Shown: positions 1 to 9,137 of the stretch, in pieces
Layout: the number at the start of each line of letters is the position of its first letter
How positions within the stretch are numbered: position 1 is the stretch's first letter
Origin: Beijerinckiaceae bacterium
GTDB taxonomy: Bacteria > Pseudomonadota > Alphaproteobacteria > Rhizobiales > Beijerinckiaceae
Direction: 5' to 3'
NCBI GenBank assembly: GCA_027532775.1
Contig: JAPZTO010000006.1
Span: forward strand, 262,047-326,046
Length of the DNA: 64,000 nt
Notes under the pieces: model-generated
What the model saw: the letters and a program-made list of their open reading frames with translations, nothing else
Databases searched by the model: none
What the model was told of the DNA's origin: nothing
Made by a program: the position numbers and the translations under genes

Positions 1-483
1 GGCCGGAAGCGGCGCGCAGCCTTGACATCCGTCAGGGCAAGCGCCGGTTTCGAGGCAGTTTCTGTCCGAAACCCCACCAGAGGCGCGGTGAATTTGGATC
101 ATCTTTCGCGGGCTTTCCCTCCCAAACCCGACAGTTTGCTTCGGGAAAGCCCACGGAACCTGATCGCCAAACTCCCTCGCGTCAAATGTCGCCTCCCTTA
201 TGAGTTTTCGCCCTAGCCGGGCAAGGCGCAGACACCTATCACATGTAACTAAATTGCATCATCATTGTTTGGGATGACATTTTGGATCATCTGTGGCATC
301 AACGACCCATGCTGCTGCGAGGGACGCGAGCCTGTCTCTTTGCGCCCGCTATTGCCAAACCAGACTTCGAATTTCTATTAATTCCAACATGTTAACCGAT
401 CCTCATTGCGACGTCGCCCATCTTTTCAATGACGAATTGAGAAACGACCGCGAATCCGGATCGCTTGCCGCCAGGACAGCAGG
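1..483. other. Intergenic stretch upstream of the NYN gene
   Basis: No convincing gene is seen here on either strand. The only open frames are short and resemble no family I know. Positions 241-300 are clearly richer in A and T than the rest of the window and may carry the promoter of the NYN gene. The 12-base word TTTGGATCATCT occurs twice in direct orientation, at 93-104 and 281-292. Confidence 0.5.
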
Positions 484-1146
484 ATGAACCAGACCGAAAG
501 AATCGCCCTCTTCATTGACGGCGCCAATCTCTACGCGACCTCGAAGACGCTCGGTTTCGATATCGATTATCGGCGGCTGCTCAAGGAATACAACACGCGT
601 GGCTATCTCGTCCGTGCCTTCTATTACACGGCCTTGATCGAAGATCAGGAATATTCCTCGATCCGACCGCTGATCGACTGGCTCGATTACAATGGCTATT
701 CTGTCGTCACCAAGCCGGTGAAGGAATTCACCGATGCGATGGGCCGGCGCAAGGTCAAGGGCAACATGGATATCGAGCTGGCCATCGATGCGATGGAACT
801 GGCGCCCTTCATCGATCATATGGTCCTGTTCTCCGGCGACGGTGATTTCCGCAGCCTTGTCGAGGCGATGCAGCGCAAGGGCGTGCGCGTCACGGTGATC
901 TCGACCGTGGCCACCCAGCCGCCGATGGTCGCCGATGACCTGCGCCGGCAGGCCGATATCTTCCTCGATCTGGCCGATCTGCAGGGGAAGATCGGACGGG
1001 ATCCGGGCGAGCGGACGCAGCGCGAGCTTCGTCCCGAAGGCCGCGAGCCGCGGGTCGAGGGTCGCCCGGTCGAAACGCGTTCGGCCATGCCATCCTTCAT
1101 CGAGCGGCCCGCCGGCACGCGCGTGAAGGAACGCGATGAAGGCTGA
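484..1146 (+). CDS. NYN-domain (LabA/DUF88-like) protein
   Basis: A 220-residue cytosolic protein of the NYN family, PIN-like folds predicted to be metal-dependent RNases. The opening strand IALFIDGANLY supplies the first conserved Asp and Asn. The later GNMDIELAIDAM block and the FSGDGDFRSLV block supply further acidic residues of the predicted active site, so the fold looks intact. After about residue 165 the protein turns into a charged Arg/Glu-rich tail without recognisable domain. The start is an ATG after AGGA. The 3' end overlaps the following uracil-DNA glycosylase gene by 11 bases, which suggests co-transcription and translational coupling. The exact RNA substrate cannot be told from sequence. 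Confidence 0.88.
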   Translation: MNQTERIALFIDGANLYATSKTLGFDIDYRRLLKEYNTRGYLVRAFYYTALIEDQEYSSIRPLIDWLDYNGYSVVTKPVKEFTDAMGRRKVKGNMDIELAIDAMELAPFIDHMVLFSGDGDFRSLVEAMQRKGVRVTVISTVATQPPMVADDLRRQADIFLDLADLQGKIGRDPGERTQRELRPEGREPRVEGRPVETRSAMPSFIERPAGTRVKERDEG

Positions 1147-1765
1147 GCCGGGGCGGGACTGCCCGCTCTGCCCGAGGCTTGTCGAATTCCGCACGAACTG
1201 GCGCGACCGTGAGCCGGGCTGGCATAACGCGCCGGTTCCGAGCTTCGGCCCGCGCGAGGCAAGGCTGCTGATTGTCGGCCTCGCGCCGGGCTTGCGCGGC
1301 GCAAATGCGACCGGCCGGCCCTTTACCGGGGATTATGCCGGCGACCTGCTCTATGCGACGTTGGGCGCATTCGGCTTCGCGACAGGCGAGTATGCCGAAT
1401 CACCGGATGACGGGCTCAGTCTCGTCGATTGCCGGATCACCAATGCCGTCCGCTGCGTGCCGCCGGAGAACAAGCCAGTCGGGGCCGAGATCGGCGCCTG
1501 CCGGCCTTTCCTTTCGGCCACGATTGCGGGCATGGACCGGCTCCAGGCCATCCTCGCGCTCGGCAAGATCGCGCATGATTCGGTGTTGCGGGCGCTGGAG
1601 GTTCCGGTTTCGCGCGCGCCGTTCCGCCATGGCGGCCGGGTTCCGCTGGGTCGGGTGACGCTGTTTTCGAGCTATCATTGCTCGCGCTACAACACGAATA
1701 CCGGCCGGTTGACCGAGCCGATGTTCCGCGCGGTCTTCGCTGATCTCCGGGCCTTTCTCGGCTGA
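1136..1765 (+). CDS. Type 5 (UdgB-like) uracil-DNA glycosylase
   Basis: A 209-residue member of the uracil-DNA glycosylase superfamily that would remove uracil and possibly other deaminated bases from DNA in base-excision repair. The N-terminal CPLCPRL segment fits the iron-sulfur-type cysteines of families 4 and 5. Motif A reads GLAPGLRGANATGRPFTGDYAG-like (about residues 48-68), the form typical of UDGb rather than family 4. The C-terminal motif SSYHCSRYNTNTGRLT carries the catalytic-loop histidine. An AAGGA site precedes the ATG, which lies inside the end of the NYN gene. The gene ends 4 bases before the convergent smpB stop, so no room exists for a terminator between them. Confidence 0.85.
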   Translation: MKAEPGRDCPLCPRLVEFRTNWRDREPGWHNAPVPSFGPREARLLIVGLAPGLRGANATGRPFTGDYAGDLLYATLGAFGFATGEYAESPDDGLSLVDCRITNAVRCVPPENKPVGAEIGACRPFLSATIAGMDRLQAILALGKIAHDSVLRALEVPVSRAPFRHGGRVPLGRVTLFSSYHCSRYNTNTGRLTEPMFRAVFADLRAFLG

Positions 1766-1769
1766 GCGC

Positions 1770-2243
1770 TCAGCCGCGATCCCGCAGAATCCGGCCCTGC
1801 TCGCGCTTCCAGTCCCGCGCCTTCTCGGTCTCGCGCTTATCATGCAGCTTCTTGCCGCGTGCGAGTGCGATCTCGACCTTGGCGCGGCCCTTTTCGTTGA
1901 AATAGACCTTGAGCGGCACGATCGTCATGCCCTCACGCTCGACGGCGATGGCGAGCCGGTTCATCTGCTTGCGCTGGAGCAGCAGTTTCCGCGGCCGTTT
2001 CGGCTCGTGGTTGAAGCGGTTCGCCTGCAGATATTCCGGGATGTAGGAATTGACGAGATAAAGCTCGCCATGGTCGATCTCGGCATAGGAATCGCCGATC
2101 GTCGCCTTGCCGCCGCGCAGTGACTTGACCTCGGTGCCCGTCAGCACAAGGCCGGCCTCGTAGGTATCGAGAATCTCGAAGTTGAAACGCGCCTTCCGGT
2201 TATCGGCCGCAATCCGGTAGCGGGCCTCGTCGCGGGCGGTCAT
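1770..2243 (-). CDS. smpB: SsrA-binding protein SmpB
   Basis: SmpB (157 residues) binds tmRNA and brings it to stalled ribosomes for trans-translation. The sequence shows the family core: [21 protein letters not shown] near the N-terminus, the [12 protein letters not shown] segment, and the basic C-terminal tail rich in Lys and Arg ([19 protein letters not shown]) that occupies the mRNA channel. Length is normal for the family. It is the last gene of a dapA - PaiB-like - smpB run on the minus strand, and its ATG overlaps the stop of the upstream gene in an ATGA. The dapA-smpB neighbourhood is common in alphaproteobacteria. Confidence 0.97.
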   Translation of the reverse strand: MTARDEARYRIAADNRKARFNFEILDTYEAGLVLTGTEVKSLRGGKATIGDSYAEIDHGELYLVNSYIPEYLQANRFNHEPKRPRKLLLQRKQMNRLAIAVEREGMTIVPLKVYFNEKGRAKVEIALARGKKLHDKRETEKARDWKREQGRILRDRG

Positions 2244-2887
2244 GATGCCGGCTTCCCGTAACGCTGCCGCATCGTTTCCGCCATGGCCGGACCGGCCGGA
2301 TCCGGCTCGGCGGCAAGGCCGGAAACCACGCCGTCATGATCGGCCGCATGGCGGTTCTGGCTCAGCTTGTACTTACCGGTGATCTCGCGGATCTCGATCT
2401 CGATGCCGACAATGCCGCGCATCTGCGCCTCGATGAAGGGCTCCGGCGCATCCGTCACCTCCCAGGGCTGGGGGCGGGCTCCTTCCTCCTGCGCCGTCAG
2501 CGCGGAAATCTGGTCCATCAGGAAGGCCCGGTCATCCTGGATGATGGCCTGCCCGCGCACCTGCACCATCATGTAGTTCCAGGTCGGAACAACCTTTCCG
2601 TGTTCGCGCTTGCTCGCATACCAGGAGGGCGTGACATAATGCTCATGGCCCTGGAAGACGACCAAAGCCTCCGGTGCCTCCGCCAGCGCCCGCCATTGCG
2701 GGTTGGGCCGGGCGAGATGGGCGCGCAGGCTGGCCGAGCCATCGGGCCGCTCCTGCACGAGGAACGGAATCGGATTGGCCATCAGGCCGGCCTCGCCGCC
2801 CGAGACGAGCATGCCGAGGGGATGCGCGCGGATCAGCGCAAACATCTCCGCCCGGTCCTCGATCCTGAAATGGGGCGGCTGGTACAT
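2240..2887 (-). CDS. FMN-binding PaiB-like protein
   Basis: A 215-residue protein of the FMN-binding negative transcriptional regulator family (PaiB type), which adopts the split-barrel flavin-binding fold. Family hallmarks visible are the opening MYQPPHF, the HPLGMLVS strand, the [23 protein letters not shown] block at the middle, and the C-terminal KYKLSQNR segment. No DNA-binding domain is recognisable. The family name derives from Bacillus PaiB, where it was linked to repression of protease and sporulation genes, so a regulatory role here is uncertain. It starts 8 bases after the dapA stop and overlaps smpB by 4 bases, which places it in one operon with both. Confidence 0.88.
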   Translation of the reverse strand: MYQPPHFRIEDRAEMFALIRAHPLGMLVSGGEAGLMANPIPFLVQERPDGSASLRAHLARPNPQWRALAEAPEALVVFQGHEHYVTPSWYASKREHGKVVPTWNYMMVQVRGQAIIQDDRAFLMDQISALTAQEEGARPQPWEVTDAPEPFIEAQMRGIVGIEIEIREITGKYKLSQNRHAADHDGVVSGLAAEPDPAGPAMAETMRQRYGKPAS

Positions 2888-2895
2888 GACCCCGC

Positions 2896-3798
2896 TCAGT
2901 TCAGCAGGCCCGCATGCACCATCGCTGCACGGATCGCCTGCTTGGTGGCGTCCTGCTGCACCGGCATCATGGGCAGGCGGATTTCCTCGTTCATGCGGCC
3001 GAGCAGGCTGAGCCCGTGCTTCGCGCCGGCAAGGCCCGGCTCCCTGAAAACCGCATCATGAAGCGGGATCAGCCGGTCCTGGATCGCGAGAGCGCGGGCA
3101 TAGTCGCCGGCGAGGCAGGCGGCCTGCAGGTCCGCGCAGAGGCGCGGTGCCACATTCGAGACAACCGAGATGCAGCCGACACCGCCGGCGGCATTGTAAG
3201 CCATCGCCGTCATGTCTTCGCCCGAGAGCTGGATGAAATCCTTCCCGACAATCGCGCGCTGCTGCGAGACGCGGGCGATATTGCCGGTGGCATCCTTCAC
3301 GCCGGCAATGTTCGGCAGCTCGTACAGGCGGGCCATCGTCTCGTTCGACATGTCGACCACCGAGCGCGGCGGGATGTTGTAGATGAAGATCGGAATGCCC
3401 ACGGCGTCGTTCACCGCCTTGTAATGCCGGTAGAGACCTTCCTGCGTCGGACGGTTGTAATAGGGCGTGACGACGAGGATCGCCTCCGCGCCGGCCTTTT
3501 CGGCATGGCGCGCGAGATCGACCGCCTCGGCCGTGTTGTTCGAACCGGCGCCGGCCATGACCGGCACTCGGCCGCCAGCCTCGCTGATGCACCATTCGAC
3601 AACGCGCTTGTGCTCGTCATGGCTGAGCGTCGGGCTCTCGCCGGTCGTGCCGACCGGAACGAGCCCCATGGTGCCCTGTTCGATCTGCCAGCTGACATGC
3701 GACCGGAACGCCGCTTCATCCACGGCGCCGTTTTTGAAGGGCGTCACCAGAGCGGTGAAGGAGCCTCGAAACAGCGCGGCATTGGCGGGCTTGGTCAT
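2896..3798 (-). CDS. dapA: 4-hydroxy-tetrahydrodipicolinate synthase
   Basis: DapA condenses pyruvate with aspartate semialdehyde in the first step committed to diaminopimelate and lysine, which feeds both protein and peptidoglycan synthesis. With the start chosen here the protein has 300 residues, close to the usual 290-300. The Schiff-base lysine is K168 in GVKDATGN, the catalytic tyrosine is Y140 in [10 protein letters not shown], and the TTGE motif lies at 51-54. The open frame extends 18 codons further upstream, but the ATG at 3798 has a GGAAAG ribosome site and begins the conserved sequence ([13 protein letters not shown]). It is the first gene of a probable operon with the PaiB-like gene and smpB. 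Confidence 0.96.
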   Translation of the reverse strand: MTKPANAALFRGSFTALVTPFKNGAVDEAAFRSHVSWQIEQGTMGLVPVGTTGESPTLSHDEHKRVVEWCISEAGGRVPVMAGAGSNNTAEAVDLARHAEKAGAEAILVVTPYYNRPTQEGLYRHYKAVNDAVGIPIFIYNIPPRSVVDMSNETMARLYELPNIAGVKDATGNIARVSQQRAIVGKDFIQLSGEDMTAMAYNAAGGVGCISVVSNVAPRLCADLQAACLAGDYARALAIQDRLIPLHDAVFREPGLAGAKHGLSLLGRMNEEIRLPMMPVQQDATKQAIRAAMVHAGLLN

Positions 3799-3938
3799 GA
3801 TCTTTCCATGCGGGAAGGGGCAGGATTGCCGGAGCAACGCTTTTCCCCCCAATCCGGCGCTCCGTCAACCATCGTCGATGCCATGCCGCGTTGCGTCGGG
3901 GCACCAGCTTGCTAGAAAGATCCGGAACAGGAGCCCTC

Positions 3939-4859
3939 ATGCCGCGCAGATCCGGAAAAGCCGCCGCCAGCCATCTCCAGCTTGTCGACACGCTTTCGGA
4001 ATGGCGGAGCCGCCACGTGCTGGCACGGGACGGGCTCAGGCTCCATCTCCGCGAGATCGGCAACCGGGCCGGCGCGGACCTGCCGGTGATCTGCCTGCCT
4101 GGCCTTTCGCGCAATGCCGATGATTTCGAGGTGATCGGCCGTGCCCTCGCCGAAACCGGTGATCGCTGGGTCATCGCGCTCGATTCCCGAGGGCGCGGCG
4201 GTTCGGAATACGATCCGGACTGGCGCCGCTATGACCTGCAGGTGGAACTGGACGACCTGTTCAACGTGATCGATGCGCTCGGCATCGGGCGGGCGATCTT
4301 CTTCGGGACCTCGCGCGGCGGGCTTCTGACCGCCCTCACTGCAATCACCCGCCCTGCCCTGCTGGCGGCCTCGATTCTCAACGATATCGGGCCGATCATC
4401 GAAGGGCGTGGTCTCGCGCGGATCCGCGGCTATGTCGGCAAGCTGCCACGCCCGACGGATTATGATCAGGCAACGCAGGTGCTCCGGCAGGTTTTCGGGA
4501 CGCATTTCACCGATATGGCGCCGGAGGCCTGGGCCCGGTTCGCGAGGCGGACCTGGAAGGAAGGGCCGAAAGGGCTTGAGCCGCGCTACGACCCGAATCT
4601 CATGCGCCCGCTGGCCGAACTCGATCTGGAGAAGCCGCTGCCTGTACTCTGGACGCAGTTCGAGACGCTGGCCGTCGCGCCGATGATGGTGATACGGGGT
4701 GAACTGAGCGACATTCTCGGCGAGCAGACCGCGCGGGAGATGGTCGCCCGGCACCCGGATGCGCGGCTGCACGAGGTTCCCTATCAGGGCCATGCACCGA
4801 TCCTCGAGGACGCGCCGACCATCGAGGCCGTGCGCGCCTTCGTCAGCTCGATCGTCTGA
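3939..4859 (+). CDS. Alpha/beta-fold hydrolase
   Basis: A 306-residue cytosolic alpha/beta hydrolase. The nucleophile elbow is GTSRGG with Ser125, the oxyanion region is CLPGLSRN near residue 52, and the catalytic histidine lies in YQGHAPILE near the C-terminus. An acidic residue in RGELSDIL is the likely third member of the triad. The substrate cannot be predicted. Related alphaproteobacterial proteins are usually just called alpha/beta hydrolase. The ATG at 3939 follows AGGAG at a good distance, so the 16 upstream codons of open frame are probably not translated. The stop directly abuts the stop of the convergent gene at 4860. Confidence 0.9.
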   Translation: MPRRSGKAAASHLQLVDTLSEWRSRHVLARDGLRLHLREIGNRAGADLPVICLPGLSRNADDFEVIGRALAETGDRWVIALDSRGRGGSEYDPDWRRYDLQVELDDLFNVIDALGIGRAIFFGTSRGGLLTALTAITRPALLAASILNDIGPIIEGRGLARIRGYVGKLPRPTDYDQATQVLRQVFGTHFTDMAPEAWARFARRTWKEGPKGLEPRYDPNLMRPLAELDLEKPLPVLWTQFETLAVAPMMVIRGELSDILGEQTAREMVARHPDARLHEVPYQGHAPILEDAPTIEAVRAFVSSIV

Positions 4860-5975
4860 TCAGGTCTTGTCCGCCGGCTTGCGCCCCTTCTTCGGCGCAG
4901 GCACGGGCGTGATGACATTGCCCTGGCCATCATCATCGGTGTCATCGCGCGAGCTGGCCACCTCGCCGGCATCGGCCCGGCGGGCAAAGTCGGTGGTGCC
5001 GCCCTCGGCGAGGATCTTCGCCTGACCGACCCAATCCTCCCGCTCGATGCGCCCGGGGAAGGCCAGATAGCCGCCCACCCATTTCACTTCGTCGGCGGTC
5101 CAGCCCGCAATCTGCGCGAAATGCCAGATGCCGAGGCCGTGCAGGCGGCCCTCGTTCTGCTTGCCGATCCCCTTGATCCGCTTGAGATCATCAGCCTTTC
5201 CGTCTTTCGGTGCCTCGAGCCCGGCAGGTTTGGTGCCCTCGAGCACCGGCGGTTCGGTTGCAGCCGGCCCTATCGCCGCCATGGGCACGGTTGCGCCGCT
5301 TCCGCCGGCGACGATCTGCTCGGCATCGAAGCGCCAGCGCCACCACCAGCTCGGGAAACGCCCCGCATGGCCAAGCTGGCCGAACAACCAGCGCCGCTGG
5401 CCGGGCGAGAGGCTGGCCATCTGGTCGAAATGATAGAGGCCGAGGGCATTGAGCTTGGCCTGCACCTCTGCATCGATGCCGTAGATGCGCGTCAGGTCGT
5501 CTGCCTTGCCGCCGCGTGGACCTGACAGGCCGGTAATGGCCTGTTCGATCGGCTCCGCCGGCATGGCAGCAGCCAGTTCGGCCTTCATCGGCTCGACGGC
5601 CAGTTCCTTTGCCGCAGCGACAGGCGCGGCAACGGGAACCGGGGCGGGCGCCGGCGCAAAGGCGGGGGCGACGCGTTCAGTCGCCACGGCCGGTTCGGCC
5701 TCCGACGCGGAGCCACGCAAGAGGGCGGCGAGAAGGCAGCCGATGAGATAGGCCGCGAGCATCAGCAGCGCGAGATCGAGCCAGTAGCCCGCTCGGGTGG
5801 GCAGCACGCGGAAGACGGCGACCATGCCGCCCAGGCCGAGAACCAGGCCCCAGGGCAGAAGAGCCGGCCACAGGCCGGAGCCGCCATCGCGCCGGGCCGT
5901 CATCCAGGCCACCGCAACACCGAGGACGAGCGCGAGAAGCAGCCAGATCCAGAAGACTTGCAGAAGGTAGATCAT
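4860..5975 (-). CDS. Membrane protein with two helix-hairpin-helix-like domains
   Basis: A 371-residue protein of unknown function. Three hydrophobic segments (about residues 4-26, 37-59 and 65-88) anchor it in the inner membrane. A linker rich in Ala, Pro and Val follows to about residue 150. Two related domains then occur, each opening with a KADDL-[TK]-RI-x-GI pattern and an LxxLGLYHF or LHGLGIWHF segment, and each ending with a Trp/Phe-rich region. They resemble the helix-hairpin-helix fold of DUF4332-like proteins, which in other settings binds nucleic acid or mediates protein contacts. The gene lies 10 bases after the OmpA-family gene on the same strand, so the two are probably one transcript. 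The tail is basic. The function is unknown to me. Confidence 0.75.
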   Translation of the reverse strand: MIYLLQVFWIWLLLALVLGVAVAWMTARRDGGSGLWPALLPWGLVLGLGGMVAVFRVLPTRAGYWLDLALLMLAAYLIGCLLAALLRGSASEAEPAVATERVAPAFAPAPAPVPVAAPVAAAKELAVEPMKAELAAAMPAEPIEQAITGLSGPRGGKADDLTRIYGIDAEVQAKLNALGLYHFDQMASLSPGQRRWLFGQLGHAGRFPSWWWRWRFDAEQIVAGGSGATVPMAAIGPAATEPPVLEGTKPAGLEAPKDGKADDLKRIKGIGKQNEGRLHGLGIWHFAQIAGWTADEVKWVGGYLAFPGRIEREDWVGQAKILAEGGTTDFARRADAGEVASSRDDTDDDGQGNVITPVPAPKKGRKPADKT

Positions 5976-5985
5976 GGTTCCGCCC

Positions 5986-7746
5986 TCACTTCACGACGAA
6001 TTCGATGCGGCGGTTCTTCGCCTTGTTCTCGGGCGTGTCATTCGGCGCGACCGGAACGGTCTGGCCATAACCGACCGGCTCGAGCCGCTCTGCCGGCACG
6101 CCGGCCCGAACCATGTAGGCCGCGACCGTCTCCGAGCGCCGCCGCGAGAGTTCGGCATTGGACTGGAAACTGCCGTCGGTATCGGTGTGCCCGCCGATCT
6201 CGATCCGCGAATTGACGCAGCGGAGCGTGACCACGGTCAGCCGGTCAACAATGGCGCGGGATTCATCGGAAAGATCGGCCGAACCGGAGCGGAAGCGCAC
6301 CGTGCCGCGCGCCAGTTCCTGATTGTAGAGCAACTGGCATTCCGGCGAGAGCGTGATCGGGGGCGGCAGCGGCAGGACGCCGATTTCCGGCGTGGCGCGG
6401 AAACTCGCCGGCAGAAGGCGGGCCAGTTCCGCCGCGATCTCGCCGCGGGCAAAATCGAACAGGGCGGCGCCCTTTACCGTCAGGCCGGAGCCGGACAGGG
6501 CGAATTCTCCGCCCGGCGCCAGACGCGCCAGGGTGTGGAAGCCGGCGCGGATGGCGCCAAGAAAATCAGCCGGGGCGCCCAGCCCCTCGGCCAGCCGGTC
6601 CTCGACGCGTTCGCCCTCGAAATAGCGCGCAGCGAGTTCGAGAACATCCGATTTCGTGCGGGCATCCGGGACATAGCCGGTGAGCACAACCCCGCCGGTC
6701 TGCCGGGTGGCGCCGAAAACATAGGGACGGACCACGCGGGATTCGACCGCAACCTGCGTGGCGGCAAAGCCGGTCGGCAGGGTGCGCAGGTCGGTGCGGA
6801 TATCCTCCTCGGTAAAGAGGTCGCGCGCCTTGCCTTGCAGGGTGATCCGCTCATCGGTCATGGCGGCACGCCCCGATTCAAGCTTGGCCATTTCCCGGAC
6901 AAGGAGCGAGGCTGCGGCGGTCCAGTCCCCCGCCGGAGCGCCATCGGCCACGCGGAGGCTCTCGCGGATTGTGACGCCGAGCGCACGGGCATCGGCAACC
7001 AGCCGCGCCAGAGCCGCTTCCGACGGCACATAGCCTGACAAAGTGAGTGCGTTGCCATTGCGCTCGACCGCGAAGGTGAAGGGCCGGATGACGGGTGGAA
7101 GGATGTCGCCCGGGGCCAGCCCCTTCGCGAGCCGGCTGCCGGCCGGCAACGCGGCAAGCCGGGTCCTGATCTCGGACAAGGCATTGAAATCCTTCGCCCT
7201 TCCGGAGATCGAGAGATTCCCGTCAGAGAGGGTCAATGTGCCCTCGCTGAGCTTGCCCAACTCGGCAAGGCCAAAGGCGGCCAGCGCACCGAAGCCGGCC
7301 GACGCACCCCGGGCGGGCTTGAGTTCATCGACGAGGGTGGCGCCAGGAAAGGCCGCTTTCGCGGCATCGAGCAGGGCCTGCCGGGCATCGCCGGGCGGAA
7401 CGGCGCCGGTCAGCGTCACCTTGGCGCCATCGCGCAGGGCCGTGAAGACGAAGGGTGAAGCTTCCGGCAACAGGGTCGCGCGGTCCGCGACCTGGCGGAG
7501 ACCGAACAGCCCTTCAAGCTGGGCGCGTGCGGCAGCCCGCGCTTCCGGCGACGGCGCCTCGCCCGTCAGGATGGCATCACGCCCGCCGAGCCCGGCCTTG
7601 GCCCAACCTTGCCCGGCTGCTGCCAGCCCGGATGTCGCGCGGGCCAGCAGGTCCTGCTCGACGCGGCCCTGACTCCAGAAGCCTGCAAGGGCGACAAGAA
7701 GTGCGAGGGGCAGAAGCCCCGAAATCCATTTCCGTGGCTGTGCCAT
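5986..7746 (-). CDS. OmpA-family protein with tandem BON-like repeats
   Basis: A 586-residue envelope protein. An N-terminal hydrophobic segment (LLPLALLVALAGFW) acts as anchor or signal. The middle contains three units of about 120 residues, starting near residues 97, 221 and 340, each opening with [SR]P[FY]xF followed by LTGxVP or LSGYVP. Each unit holds a second half ending in a GRAKD, GKARD or comparable strand, so the domain looks like about six BON-like modules. The last 120 residues are an OmpA peptidoglycan-binding domain with GGHTDTDGS, NAELSRRRSETV and NRRIEFVV. The ATG at 7746 follows GGGGAG, and upstream codons are probably untranslated. The BON plus OmpA combination recalls mycobacterial OmpATb. 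It is followed closely by the membrane HHH gene. Confidence 0.85.
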   Translation of the reverse strand: MAQPRKWISGLLPLALLVALAGFWSQGRVEQDLLARATSGLAAAGQGWAKAGLGGRDAILTGEAPSPEARAAARAQLEGLFGLRQVADRATLLPEASPFVFTALRDGAKVTLTGAVPPGDARQALLDAAKAAFPGATLVDELKPARGASAGFGALAAFGLAELGKLSEGTLTLSDGNLSISGRAKDFNALSEIRTRLAALPAGSRLAKGLAPGDILPPVIRPFTFAVERNGNALTLSGYVPSEAALARLVADARALGVTIRESLRVADGAPAGDWTAAASLLVREMAKLESGRAAMTDERITLQGKARDLFTEEDIRTDLRTLPTGFAATQVAVESRVVRPYVFGATRQTGGVVLTGYVPDARTKSDVLELAARYFEGERVEDRLAEGLGAPADFLGAIRAGFHTLARLAPGGEFALSGSGLTVKGAALFDFARGEIAAELARLLPASFRATPEIGVLPLPPPITLSPECQLLYNQELARGTVRFRSGSADLSDESRAIVDRLTVVTLRCVNSRIEIGGHTDTDGSFQSNAELSRRRSETVAAYMVRAGVPAERLEPVGYGQTVPVAPNDTPENKAKNRRIEFVVK

Positions 7747-7861
7747 GGTCAAGTGACGCTCCCCTTCCGACCGACTGCGCGGTTGCACTCTCCGCAGCCG
7801 AAAGGGGAAGGTCAAGAGCGTCCGAAAGACGACCGTTCAGGGGCGAAACCACGGTCGGGGA

Positions 7862-7894
7862 CAAAAACAGAAAAGGGGAGCCTTTCGGCTCCCC
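7862..7894 (-). terminator. Rho-independent terminator of the porin gene
   Basis: A perfect 8-base-pair stem (GGGGAGCC / GGCTCCCC at 7875-7882 and 7887-7894) with a GAAA-type tetraloop on the minus strand is followed on that strand by a T-rich run (7862-7874). It lies 47 bases past the porin stop and separates the porin from the OmpA-family gene. Confidence 0.9.
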
Positions 7895-7940
7895 AATCCT
7901 TGATCTCGCGATCGACGCGGTTGCCCGCGCCGTCAGGAGA

Positions 7941-9137
7941 TTAGAAGTCGCGCTGGAAGCGGATGCGGCCGACGAAGTCGTCGCGCTTCGTGCCACCGGC
8001 CGAGGTGTTGACAACCGTAGCGGCGCCAGCATCGAACGAGAGCTTACGATAAGCGCCTTCCACACCGATGAGGAAGCCGGCAACCGGACGCCACGCCACC
8101 TGGCCAATGACCGAGTAGGTGCGGACCGAGTTGTTGGCGCCCGACGGGTTGAATTCCGCGAAGGTACCACCGAGCGAGGCCGAGATGGTCGGGGTGAAGT
8201 AAACTTCAGCCGCGCCCATGAAGGCATACGAGGTGGTCAGGCGGAGCGCACCACCGGCGACGACGGCATCAACCGGGGTAACCGTGAAGGAACCCATGGT
8301 GAAGGCGCCGAAGCCGTTGTACGAGACCGAACCCTGCGAGTAGCCACCGGCGACCCAGATGTTCGAGCCCTTCGTCAGCATCGGGAGGTTGAACTTGGCA
8401 GCGCCTTCAACAGCGAAGCCATACTTGGTGTCAACCGCGGCGTTGGCGTTGCGGACCTGGAAGACCGAACCCGAAAGCTTCAGCGAACCCCAGGACTGAT
8501 CGTAGGCAAGCGAGCCAACGATGTCCGGCATGCGGGTACCGCCGATGGCGCCACCGGTGATGCCGAGGCGGCGCTCACGGGAGTCGTCGATGGCGATCGT
8601 GGCCGAGAAACCACCGCCGAACGACTGGGTGTAGCCGATCGAGTTGGTGTACGAGATATCAGAGTGATATCCGATGCCACCCTGGCCCGAGAACATGTAG
8701 AACTGGTTCCAGCCATGTTCGAAGATCGGGGTCACGCGACCAGCGGTGAGGCCACCGAACTGGATGAACGCGTACTCGAGCGTGGTCGAGTCAGCGGCGT
8801 TTTCACGCTGGAAGAACGCACGGACGTAGGTACGGAGCAGGCCGTACTCGGTGGCCGTACGATGGTCGAAGCCAACGTAGCCGCGAGCGCGGAAGCGGTT
8901 GCCGTTACCGGTGTTCAGGCGCGGGTTGTCGAAGATGTAGTCGAGACGAACGCGACCGATGATCTTCAGGCACGACGTGGTGCCCGGGACAACGAAGAAG
9001 CCGGCACCGTAGGTCGGGCAGGTCTTCACATATTCAACAGCCGTCGGCTTCTTAACGCCGAGATCGGCAGCCGAGGCGCCGGCCACAGCGACGAGACCCG
9101 CCGCCGAACCGAGGAGAAGGCTCTTAACGAGCTTCAT
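7941..9137 (-). CDS. Alphaproteobacterial general porin (Porin_2 family)
   Basis: A 398-residue outer-membrane porin of the Hyphomicrobiales Omp2a/2b type, forming a beta-barrel for passive diffusion of small solutes. The signal peptide MKLVKSLLLGSAAGLVAVAGASA ends at an A-A-D cleavage site. The mature N-terminus contains the family motif with two cysteines (KTCPTYGAGFF...TSCLKI), then IGRVRLDYIF and the DHRTATEYG strand. The protein ends in Phe (IRFQRDF), as expected for recognition by the BAM assembly complex. The ATG at 9137 follows GGAGG. The gene stands alone between a 367-base leader region and its own strong terminator, which fits high expression. Confidence 0.93.
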   Translation of the reverse strand: MKLVKSLLLGSAAGLVAVAGASAADLGVKKPTAVEYVKTCPTYGAGFFVVPGTTSCLKIIGRVRLDYIFDNPRLNTGNGNRFRARGYVGFDHRTATEYGLLRTYVRAFFQRENAADSTTLEYAFIQFGGLTAGRVTPIFEHGWNQFYMFSGQGGIGYHSDISYTNSIGYTQSFGGGFSATIAIDDSRERRLGITGGAIGGTRMPDIVGSLAYDQSWGSLKLSGSVFQVRNANAAVDTKYGFAVEGAAKFNLPMLTKGSNIWVAGGYSQGSVSYNGFGAFTMGSFTVTPVDAVVAGGALRLTTSYAFMGAAEVYFTPTISASLGGTFAEFNPSGANNSVRTYSVIGQVAWRPVAGFLIGVEGAYRKLSFDAGAATVVNTSAGGTKRDDFVGRIRFQRDF

